From contig VXZL01000683.1 of the NCBI GenBank assembly GCA_009845505.1, positions 1 through 6,360 on the forward strand: a DNA stretch of 6,360 bases, read 5' to 3'. A model generated the notes under the pieces. That model ran no database searches and was not told the DNA's origin. It worked only from the letters and a program-made list of their open reading frames with translations. A program made the position numbers and the translations under genes. The DNA is from Candidatus Poribacteria bacterium (GTDB taxonomy: Bacteria; Poribacteria; WGA-4E; WGA-3G). This document shows positions 1 through 5,900 of the stretch, piece after piece (within the stretch, counting starts at the first letter, position 1; every line of letters starts with the position of its first letter).

Positions 1-31
1 TCACCAGCGTGAATAAAGGTAGTTATTTCAG

Positions 32-1633
32 ATGAAAACTGAATTTAAAACATTATACACATTAAGTGTTGTCTTCATGATGTGCGGATTGATGCTCTTT
101 ATCTACGCGGGCTGCGGGGGTGGTGATGCTGAAGATAGTATGGAGGCAGAGTCAGCAGGGGTATATTCCTCTTACGGCGGATTGACACCACCAAACGATG
201 TCGCCTATAATGATGTTTTCTTTAAGGATTACGGCACGAATCAATTTATTAATACAAGGGATGACCACCTTTCGACGTTCGGTATGGATGTTGATACCGC
301 CTCCTATTCCATCACACGACGCTATCTCCAAGATGGATACCTTCCGCCATCGGAAGCCGTTCGGGTAGAGGAATTTGTTAACGCTTTTGATTACAACTAT
401 CCATCACCGTGGGATGAAACATTCGCCGTTCACATTGAGGGCGCGCCCTCCCGATTTGGTGGAGGCGAACAACTCCGAGTGCCGCCAGATCGCAAACGTC
501 TCCGAGTGCCGCGAGATGGTGAGCAATTCCAATTGCTGCGCATCGGTATCCAAGGTCGCAAGGTTTCCGAAGAAAACCGCAAGGACGCTCTGTTGACTTT
601 CGTGATTGATGTCTCCGGTTCAATGGCTATCGAAAATCGGTTAGAATTGGTGAAAGGTGCCCTAACGCTTTTGGTTGAACAGCTCCGTCCGAGGGATAAG
701 GTGGCTATTGTTGCTTACAGTACCCGAGCGCGAATTGTCCTCCCACATACTGGTATCGAGGGACGCGAGGGAATTCTGGCAGCAATCCATTCTCTCGTAC
801 CAGAGGATTCGACCAATGTTGATGAAGGACTTCGTCTTGGGTATAGTCTCGCCTTGCGCGATGCAAAGATTGGCAGTATCAACCGCGTGATTCTCTGCTC
901 CGACGGCGTTGCCAACGTTGACGCAACGGACGCTGATGCTATACTCAGAAAAGTTCGCGGGCATGTTGCAGAAGGGATTACGCTCACAACAATCGGGGTC
1001 GGCATGGGGAATTTCAACGATGTCCTCTTGGAGCAACTCGCCGATAACGGCAACGGTAGTTACGCTTATGTGGATACCCTCAACGAAGCGAAACGCGTCT
1101 TTGTTGAGAACCTGACGGGAACGTTACAACTCATTGCCAAAGATGCAAAGGTCCAAGTCGAATTCAATCGACGAGTCGTCAACCGTTTCCGTCTGATCGG
1201 CTATGAAAACCGTCGCCTCGACCATGAAGACTTCCGAGATGACAGGGCAGATGGTGGAGAAATCGGCGCAGGTCATAGCGTCACGGCACTCTATGAAATT
1301 GAACTCTCTGAAGGTGCCAGAGGACATTTGGCGACTGTCTCTATACGCTACAAGGATCCAGATACCCATCGTCCCTCGGAAATTAACAAGGAAATTTCCA
1401 CAACACAGTTGAACCGTACCTTTGAAGCGGCATCCGCTGAATTTCAACTCGCAGCGACTGTAGCAGAATTCGCAGAAATTCTGCGTGAGAGTCCTTGGGC
1501 ACGGGATGGCAGTTTAGCAGTAGTGTCACAAAGCCTTAGAGGTATCACACGCCGCATCCACAATCAGCAGGTGGACGAACTCATGCATCTCGTGAGTCGA
1601 GCCACTCGCTTTAAAGCCTCAGATAGAGAATAA
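32..1633 (+). CDS. YfbK-type VWA-domain lipoprotein
   Basis: 533 residues, close to the usual size of the YfbK family. The N-terminus has a Lys-containing start, a hydrophobic stretch (about residues 8-26) and a Cys at 28 in the context YAGC, so it is probably a lipoprotein; Tyr at -3 is a weak lipobox match. Residues about 60-125 match the conserved N-terminal region of the family, with the signature GMDVDTASY at 84-92. The VWA domain spans about 187-365 and carries a complete MIDAS: Asp193-Ser195-Ser197 (DVSGSM), Thr261 (DSTNVDEGL) and Asp291 (CSDG), so metal-dependent ligand binding is expected. The C-terminal third, about 370-530, fits the DUF3520/YfbK C-terminal domain. The family is widespread but its ligand and role are not well established. 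A 9-residue duplication lies just before the VWA domain (about 148-165). The start at 32 is supported by the signal peptide; AAAGG at 15-19 is a rather distant ribosome binding site. There is no neighbouring MoxR or BatA-type gene in view, and a palindrome follows the stop. Confidence 0.88.
   Translation: MKTEFKTLYTLSVVFMMCGLMLFIYAGCGGGDAEDSMEAESAGVYSSYGGLTPPNDVAYNDVFFKDYGTNQFINTRDDHLSTFGMDVDTASYSITRRYLQDGYLPPSEAVRVEEFVNAFDYNYPSPWDETFAVHIEGAPSRFGGGEQLRVPPDRKRLRVPRDGEQFQLLRIGIQGRKVSEENRKDALLTFVIDVSGSMAIENRLELVKGALTLLVEQLRPRDKVAIVAYSTRARIVLPHTGIEGREGILAAIHSLVPEDSTNVDEGLRLGYSLALRDAKIGSINRVILCSDGVANVDATDADAILRKVRGHVAEGITLTTIGVGMGNFNDVLLEQLADNGNGSYAYVDTLNEAKRVFVENLTGTLQLIAKDAKVQVEFNRRVVNRFRLIGYENRRLDHEDFRDDRADGGEIGAGHSVTALYEIELSEGARGHLATVSIRYKDPDTHRPSEINKEISTTQLNRTFEAASAEFQLAATVAEFAEILRESPWARDGSLAVVSQSLRGITRRIHNQQVDELMHLVSRATRFKASDRE
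473..526 (+). repeat. In-frame 27-bp tandem duplication inside the VWA gene
   Basis: The unit starting CTCCGAGTGCCGC at 473-499 recurs at 500-526. The first 18 bases of the two copies match at 17 positions, and the rest has diverged. The period is nine codons, so the frame is kept, giving LRVPPDRKR followed by LRVPRDGEQ. It lies in the linker just before the VWA domain. Confidence 0.6.
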
Positions 1634-1639
1634 ACGATG

Positions 1640-1693
1640 GGGCGGACGCAAGTCAGGGGGTATCTGTTGTATATCCGAATTTTGCGTCCGTCC
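1640..1693. repeat. 54-bp imperfect palindrome (long hairpin) between genes
   Basis: The outer arms 1640-1651 and 1682-1693 pair over 12 bp with a single G-T wobble. A second, inner stem pairs 1658-1663 with 1671-1676 (one wobble) around a 7-nt loop at 1664-1670. The element starts 6 bp after the VWA stop. On neither strand is it followed by a real T-run (downstream is CTAAAATAAAC), so it is not a textbook Rho-independent terminator. It could be a mobile palindromic (REP/MITE-like) repeat or an RNA-stabilising 3' structure that ends the VWA transcript. Confidence 0.6.
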
Positions 1694-1725
1694 TAAAATA
1701 AACAAATAACACGCACGGCGGCAAC

Positions 1726-1730
1726 AGGAG
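1726..1730 (+). promoter_or_regulatory. Ribosome binding site of the SH3b-like membrane protein
   Basis: AGGAG lies 5 nt before the ATG at 1736 and fixes that start. No convincing -35/-10 pair was found in the 102-bp gap: TTGTAT at 1667 and TAAAAT at 1694 are 21 bp apart, which is too far. Confidence 0.7.
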
Positions 1731-1735
1731 CAAAC

Positions 1736-2815
1736 ATGAAAGCACTTCTGAAAAGCCTAACATATCTCATTATCTTCAGTATCGTAATCGGTGCCGGCAT
1801 CTGTCTCTACCTCCTTCAAGCCCCTCCGGTCGAGCAGAAAGGGGTCCCGAAACTCCAAATTCATAAACGTACAGCACTCCGCGGCAGACCCACAGTCGAT
1901 TCAAAACCGATTGTATACACCAAAGATGTCTATCGGTTTAGCCTCGATTCGCAATATATCAGCAATTTGAACAGTCGTAAATTGGCGCGCGAACTCGTGT
2001 TTAACGCCTCACTGGGACACCGCGCAACGTTGAAAGCGCAACGTTTGGACACGGCATTGAAAACAGCAACGGATTGGCAAAAGATGTTCACCGATTTAAC
2101 AAAAGACATCCGATTCCGTCCGAGCGGATCTCCAATTGAAGTCCTGCTCAGCGGTGAGGAGTGGCGACTCAGGGATGCCTCCGGTGCTGCCTACACAATC
2201 GTCAGAACCGACGACACAGTTGGCGTTTATCTACCCGACCTCAAAGAGGCTTTTGATGCCAACAAAATCGGGCTTTCCACAGATTTGGAAATATCGACCG
2301 AAGAGAGAAACAGACACTGGCTCATCAAGGACAACCAATATAGACAAGCTTACAGCATTCGGAGTGCCGAAGGAAAACTCCACGTCTATCAGCAATCAAA
2401 ATTTGAAATTCTTACCTTCCTATTTGAGACGGATTCAGTTTATGAGTCATCGCTTGCAGCGGGCAAACTACCGGCAAAACTCATCCAAGAATTCGTGAAG
2501 GAAAACATGCCTGTGTCCCGACGGGCACAGGTATCCGCCGACAAAGACGCTGAGGGTTGGATGATAAGCAGTCCGCCCCTAAAGTATGACATCCTGAGTG
2601 AGAACAATCGGCTGAAGGTCTATCTGAATCTTGACAGCAAGTGGCTTCGCGTCAAGATTGATGGCGAAACAGAAGGTTGGGTCCAAAGGGCGCGTGGCAC
2701 CGTTTTCACGCCACCGCCACCGACCTTGAGTTCACGCCAACAAGCCAAAGAACGCCTGCTCGTTCTTATTGACAGAGTAAAAGACCAGATCAGGAGAGCC
2801 AATGCAGAAAATTAA
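1736..2815 (+). CDS. Membrane-anchored protein of unknown function with C-terminal SH3b-like module
   Basis: 359 residues; I do not recognise a named family for the whole protein. A single hydrophobic helix at about residues 8-27, after a Lys-rich start and with no lipobox Cys, indicates an N-terminal signal anchor that leaves the bulk of the chain outside the cytoplasmic membrane. A basic linker (about 34-52) is followed by a mixed alpha/beta central region (about 60-265) that I cannot assign. Residues about 272-320 resemble a bacterial SH3 (SH3b) fold: short beta strands, SKWLRVKIDGETEGWV, with the Gly-Trp-Val signature at 314-316. SH3b modules often bind cell-wall peptides. A Pro run (PPPPT, about 324-328) and a charged C-terminal helix end the protein. 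It overlaps the next gene by 14 bp and supplies that gene's ribosome binding site, so the two are probably translationally coupled. The SH3b call is moderate; the central region is unknown. Confidence 0.75.
   Translation: MKALLKSLTYLIIFSIVIGAGICLYLLQAPPVEQKGVPKLQIHKRTALRGRPTVDSKPIVYTKDVYRFSLDSQYISNLNSRKLARELVFNASLGHRATLKAQRLDTALKTATDWQKMFTDLTKDIRFRPSGSPIEVLLSGEEWRLRDASGAAYTIVRTDDTVGVYLPDLKEAFDANKIGLSTDLEISTEERNRHWLIKDNQYRQAYSIRSAEGKLHVYQQSKFEILTFLFETDSVYESSLAAGKLPAKLIQEFVKENMPVSRRAQVSADKDAEGWMISSPPLKYDILSENNRLKVYLNLDSKWLRVKIDGETEGWVQRARGTVFTPPPPTLSSRQQAKERLLVLIDRVKDQIRRANAEN
2791..2804 (+). promoter_or_regulatory. Ribosome binding site and start of the S66 peptidase inside the upstream gene
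   Basis: AGGAGAG at 2792-2798 stands just before the ATG at 2802, which lies in another frame inside the last five codons of the upstream gene. This supports the 2802 start and suggests coupling between the two genes. Confidence 0.7.
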
Positions 2816-3851
2816 GCCCAAAATGTTACGTCCCGGTAGCCGTATCGCGGCGATTTCGCTCTCTTGGGGTGGTCCCGGTACTGTCCCCTACCGTTACCAG
2901 ATTGGTAAACAGCAGTTTGAAGAAGAATTCGATGTAACGGTCATCGAAACGGAACACGCCTTACGCGATCCAGATTGGCTTGCTAAGAACCCAAAAGCGC
3001 GTGCCGACGATTTAATGGGGGCTTTCGCTGATGCGACAATCGACGGAATTATCTCGACAATTGGTGGTGAAGATTCAATCCGGACGCTGCCATATCTCGA
3101 TTTAGACCTGATTCGGAACAACCCGAAGGTCTTTATGGGTTTTTCGGATACCACTATCTCGCACGCTGCCTGTTTCAAAGCCGGTATCGTCTCATTTTAT
3201 GGTCCCTCGTTTATGGCGGGTTTTGCTGAAAACGGCGGGATGTTCCCATATATGGCGAATTCCGTCCGCCGAACCCTTTTCTCTGCCGAACCGACTGGCG
3301 TTATTGCGCCGAACCGAGCAGGATGGACGGTTGAATATTTGCCGTGGGAGAACCCCGAAAACCAATCTATTCGCCGGAAACTGAACCCCTGCACCGGTTG
3401 GAGATTCCATCAGCAAGCAGGTATCGTTGAGGGACTACTCTTTGGGGGCTGTGTCGAAGTTTTGGACTGGCTCCGCGGGACTGACTATTTCTCTGCTGAT
3501 GATCTTCATGGGGCTGTACTTTTCTTGGAAACCTCTGAAGATGCACCACCCCCCACGTTCCTAACAGAATTCGTGAGATGCCTCGGCGCAATGGGTATTC
3601 TTGAGGGATTGGCGGGCATTCTACTCGGACGACCCGGCGGAGGTGTCGATCCCAATACCTTCCACGCGTACGACGATGCCCTCTGTAAAGCGGTTCGTGA
3701 GGAACACGGGTTAAGCGATATGCCGATTGTCACCAATATGGATTTCGGGCACACGGATCCGATGTTCGTCCTTCCGATAGGCATGAAGGCTCGCATTGAT
3801 TCAGCTAAACAGGAAATTGCTATCAACGAAGCAGCAGTTACAAACACCTGA
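2802..3851 (+). CDS. S66-family serine peptidase (MccF-like / LD-carboxypeptidase)
   Basis: 349 residues, nearer to MccF (about 340) than to the roughly 300-residue LdcA enzymes. The full S66 catalytic triad is visible: nucleophile Ser115 in MGFSDTT, Glu243 in LFLETSED and His317 in DFGHTDP. The N-terminal domain holds the PGSRIAAISLS start and the IISTIGGED strand-loop typical of the fold. Residues about 168-196 (GWTVEYLPWENPEN, then a GW pair) resemble the substrate-loop region of MccF relatives. No signal peptide is seen, so it should be cytosolic. Known family members either trim the terminal D-Ala from murein tetrapeptides during recycling (LdcA) or cleave microcin C and related aminoacyl-nucleotide or acyl-amide compounds (MccF). 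Which applies here cannot be told from sequence alone; length and loop favour the MccF-like branch. It sits between an SH3b-like envelope protein and a glycosyltransferase in a compact operon, which would fit murein recycling, but this is inference. The start is fixed by a good ribosome binding site. Confidence 0.9.
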   Translation: MQKIKPKMLRPGSRIAAISLSWGGPGTVPYRYQIGKQQFEEEFDVTVIETEHALRDPDWLAKNPKARADDLMGAFADATIDGIISTIGGEDSIRTLPYLDLDLIRNNPKVFMGFSDTTISHAACFKAGIVSFYGPSFMAGFAENGGMFPYMANSVRRTLFSAEPTGVIAPNRAGWTVEYLPWENPENQSIRRKLNPCTGWRFHQQAGIVEGLLFGGCVEVLDWLRGTDYFSADDLHGAVLFLETSEDAPPPTFLTEFVRCLGAMGILEGLAGILLGRPGGGVDPNTFHAYDDALCKAVREEHGLSDMPIVTNMDFGHTDPMFVLPIGMKARIDSAKQEIAINEAAVTNT

Positions 3852-3861
3852 TTTTAAAAGA

Positions 3862-5073
3862 ATGAAGATTCTCTTTCTATCCCCTACCGTGCCGTTTCCA
3901 CTCACCGATGGCGGACGTATCCGGGTTTATAACCTCCTCAAACAGATTGCCCAAAAAAGCGACGTAACGCTGCTCGCCTTGGAGATCCAACCGACAGATG
4001 CAGACGGGGTTGCTGAACTCAGAAAGTTAGGTATCCAGGTCCATCTCGTCCCACACGCGTCGACCCTCCCACGCGTATCGTTAGGTACACTTGCCAAGGC
4101 GTTTCTCAAAAGACAACCCATCACCGTCGCACGCTACGATGTGCCTGCCTACCGTCGGAAACTGAAAGCACTATTAGCAAACGAAACCTTTGATCTCGTC
4201 CACTATGAGATGTTCCACGTAGCACAGTTCCATACAGAAACGCACTTACCGGGTGTGCTTTCACAGCAAAACGTCGATTCCGCTATCTGGCGCAGGCTCT
4301 GCAGCGAAACCGCCAACCCGTTCTATAAATTCGCCTATTGGACGCAACAACTCGCATTTCAACGCTACGAACGTCTGCTGAGTCCGAAGTTCAATGCCGT
4401 TACCTGTACCTCCGACATCGACGCAGCGGTTTTCGCGCAGCACTGTCCAGAAGATGCTATCGAGATAATCCCGAACGGCGTAGACATCACACACTACCGT
4501 TCCGACTTTACCTGTGAAGCACCCACACATCTCATCTATATCGGGAGCATGGATTGGTATCCCAACGAGGATGCTGTCGCGTTCTTCGCTGATGAAGTCT
4601 TCCCTCGGATTCAGGAGAAGGTCCCCGATGTGGCGTTTTCGATTGTCGGTGGAAATCCGTCGGCACGGGTACAAAAGTTGGCAGCACGAGAGGGTATTGT
4701 TGTCACTGGACGTGTGCCGGAAATCAAGCCCTATTTCGCTGAAGCAACGGTCTTTGTTGTGCCGTTGCGTATCGGAAGTGGCACCCGCCTGAAAATCCTT
4801 GAAGCGTTGGCGATGGGAAAAGCGATTGTCTCCACGACTGTCGGCGCGGAAGGATTAGACCTCAGAGATGGCGAGGAGATTCTCATTGCCGATGTTCCAA
4901 CCGATTTTGCTGATGCGGTTACCCGACTGCTTACGGATTCGGAACTCCGTCGTAGGATTGGTGAAAACGGTCGCGCTCGCGTGGAGCAGGATTACGATTG
5001 GCGAAGCATCGGCGAGAAGCTGCATGGAGTTTATGTTAAAATTGTTCAACCATCAAAAAAGGAACAGCATTAG
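3862..5073 (+). CDS. GT4-family glycosyltransferase
   Basis: 403 residues from the preferred start. The reading frame is open to an ATG at 3796, but that would overlap the peptidase by 56 bp and add 22 residues without family resemblance. MKILFLSPTVPFPLTDGGR at 3862 is the classical N-terminus of this group, only 10 bp after the upstream stop. The protein has the two-domain GT-B layout: an N-terminal acceptor domain (about 1-190), IPNGVD at 203-208, then the nucleotide-sugar domain with GSMDWYPNE at 228-236, a VTGRV strand, and GSGTRLKILEALAMG around Glu314. The first acid of the usual EX7E motif is Ser306, as in many relatives of the exosortase-associated sugar transferase subgroup (TIGR03087-like). 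It probably moves a sugar from a nucleotide donor to a glycan or lipid acceptor at the cytoplasmic face; donor and acceptor are unknown. It is the last gene of the three-gene run. Its ribosome binding site (AAAAG at 3856-3860) is weak, consistent with coupling. Confidence 0.88.
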   Translation: MKILFLSPTVPFPLTDGGRIRVYNLLKQIAQKSDVTLLALEIQPTDADGVAELRKLGIQVHLVPHASTLPRVSLGTLAKAFLKRQPITVARYDVPAYRRKLKALLANETFDLVHYEMFHVAQFHTETHLPGVLSQQNVDSAIWRRLCSETANPFYKFAYWTQQLAFQRYERLLSPKFNAVTCTSDIDAAVFAQHCPEDAIEIIPNGVDITHYRSDFTCEAPTHLIYIGSMDWYPNEDAVAFFADEVFPRIQEKVPDVAFSIVGGNPSARVQKLAAREGIVVTGRVPEIKPYFAEATVFVVPLRIGSGTRLKILEALAMGKAIVSTTVGAEGLDLRDGEEILIADVPTDFADAVTRLLTDSELRRRIGENGRARVEQDYDWRSIGEKLHGVYVKIVQPSKKEQH

Positions 5074-5129
5074 ATTACAACCCAAACCACGTTACTAAGG
5101 TGGAATTAGGATAGGAAAAACCAAATAAT

Positions 5130-5459
5130 ATGCTCAGGATATTATCTACATTACTTGCGGGTTTACTCGCTGTTTATGGTTGTGTTCCTGACGACTATGA
5201 ATATGGAGAGGCACCAGTACATTTTGTGAATGTAACGCCACGTAGTGGTGAATCCATTTCGGCAAATACTACCCTTACGCTTATTTTCGATGGCGTGCCG
5301 ATTAATTTAACGTCAAGTGCGGGTAAGGTTACAGTTGATGGAAGAACAGCTAAGATTGATGGCCCCTTCACGCCAGGTCCTCTCGAAATTTTAGTCGCAT
5401 GGACAGATGAAACTGTGAGACTTACCTACATGATTGTGGAAGATGTAATTGAAGAATAG
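5130..5459 (+). CDS. Small Ig-like-domain lipoprotein
   Basis: 109 residues. The N-terminus (MLRILSTLLAGLLAVYGC) is a short lipoprotein signal with the lipid-modified Cys expected at 18 (VYGC). The mature part, about 29-103, alternates beta strands and turns: HFVNVTPRSGESI, TLTLIFDGVP, GKVTVDG, GPFTPGPLEILVAW and VRLTYMIV. This is the pattern of a single bacterial Ig-like domain, and the phrase about SPRSG/ANTT followed by FTPGPL is familiar from small poribacterial surface proteins. Function is unknown; it is likely a periplasmic or surface-exposed lipoprotein. AGGATAGGA at 5108-5116 lies 13 nt before the ATG, a longer spacing than usual, and there is no alternative in-frame start nearby. 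It begins 56 bp after the glycosyltransferase. No terminator is evident between them, so read-through is possible. It looks intact and ends 7 bp before a LamG remnant in a different frame. Confidence 0.7.
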   Translation: MLRILSTLLAGLLAVYGCVPDDYEYGEAPVHFVNVTPRSGESISANTTLTLIFDGVPINLTSSAGKVTVDGRTAKIDGPFTPGPLEILVAWTDETVRLTYMIVEDVIEE

Positions 5460-5466
5460 AATTTGA

Positions 5467-5760
5467 GCGGATGAGTGGATACACGTAGCCGTTACAGGCG
5501 ATGGTGATAAATTCAAAATTTACGCAGACGGTAAAGTAGTCGCTGAGACGGACTTTCAAGAAACCGATGGTGCGAATGCCACCTATCGTATTGGTGGTTC
5601 TGGTGGCGAGACTTTTGCCGGTCTAATGGACGATTACGCCGTCTTCTCCCGTGCGTTAGATGCAGACGAAATTAATCTGATAATGGATAGCGTTGAGACG
5701 TTCTTGGCAGTGGAACCCCAAGGCAAACTGACAACCCGTTGGGCAGCCCTTAAACGCTGA
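5467..5760 (+). pseudogene. C-terminal remnant of a LamG/concanavalin-like domain protein
   Basis: An open frame of 97 codons translates from ADEWIHVAVTGDGDKF to the terminal TTRWAALKR and a TGA. It shows the second half of a LamG-type jelly roll: WIHVAVTGDGDKFKIYADGK, then YRIGGSGG, then GLMDDYAVFSRALDADEI, which is the hallmark end of LamG domains. A TGA (5464-5466) stands immediately before the first recognisable codon. There is no in-frame ATG, GTG or TTG until an ATG about 56 codons in, so no normal start exists. The first half of the domain and any signal peptide are absent from the window. The frame differs from that of the preceding lipoprotein, so this is not a simple frameshifted extension. 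The body keeps good codon structure and has no internal stop, suggesting recent truncation by deletion or recombination. It ends next to a hairpin that was probably its terminator. Confidence 0.75.
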
Positions 5761-5792
5761 GAACTGGTACAATAGAGACAAAACACACTGCT

Positions 5793-5825
5793 GGCGAGGT
5801 TTCCTAACCTCGCCTACTTATTTTA
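5793..5825 (+). terminator. Probable Rho-independent terminator (perfect 9-bp hairpin)
   Basis: GGCGAGGTT at 5793-5801 pairs perfectly with AACCTCGCC at 5806-5814 around the loop TCCT, and the T-rich stretch TACTTATTTT follows. It lies 32 bp after the stop of the LamG remnant and upstream of the aconitase promoter, where a terminator is expected. The T-tract is interrupted, so termination may be moderate. The symmetrical form could also belong to a dispersed palindromic repeat. Confidence 0.65.
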
Positions 5826-5834
5826 AGGGAAAAA

Positions 5835-5864
5835 TTGAAATACAACACCGACTTGTGTTAAAAT
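5835..5864 (+). promoter_or_regulatory. Candidate sigma70-type promoter of the aconitase gene
   Basis: TTGAAA at 5835-5840 and TAAAAT at 5859-5864 are separated by 18 bp. TG at 5856-5857 makes an extended -10. This leaves a leader of about 30 nt before the ATG at 5901. The position, just after a terminator and before a gene with its own strong ribosome binding site, supports it. A weak dyad (AACAC at 5844-5848, GTGTT at 5855-5859) overlaps the spacer. Confidence 0.5.
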
Positions 5865-5886
5865 AATAGAAAAGTTTCTACAAAAC

Positions 5887-5893
5887 AAAGGAG
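5887..5893 (+). promoter_or_regulatory. Ribosome binding site of the aconitase gene
   Basis: AAAGGAG lies 7 nt before the ATG at 5901, the strongest Shine-Dalgarno match in the window. It fixes the start and suits a highly expressed metabolic gene. Confidence 0.8.
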
Positions 5894-5900
5894 TTAACAG

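Noticed and set aside
662..1053. Overlapping reverse-strand open frames within the VWA gene
   Set aside because: They are shadows of a well-supported VWA gene with a complete MIDAS and show no recognisable protein motifs.
1667..1699. Possible promoter TTGTAT ... TAAAAT before the SH3b-like gene
   Set aside because: The spacing of 21 bp is too long and the elements overlap the palindrome arms; not convincing.
2510..2531. 9-bp hairpin (CCTGTGTCC with GGGCACAGG) inside the SH3b-like gene
   Set aside because: It lies within coding sequence, has a wobble pair and no T-run, and no boundary of any kind is nearby; probably chance.
3796..3861. Longer glycosyltransferase start at 3796
   Set aside because: It would overlap the peptidase by 56 bp, and the extra 22 residues do not resemble the family N-terminus. 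The ATG at 3862 begins the typical MKILFLSP start.
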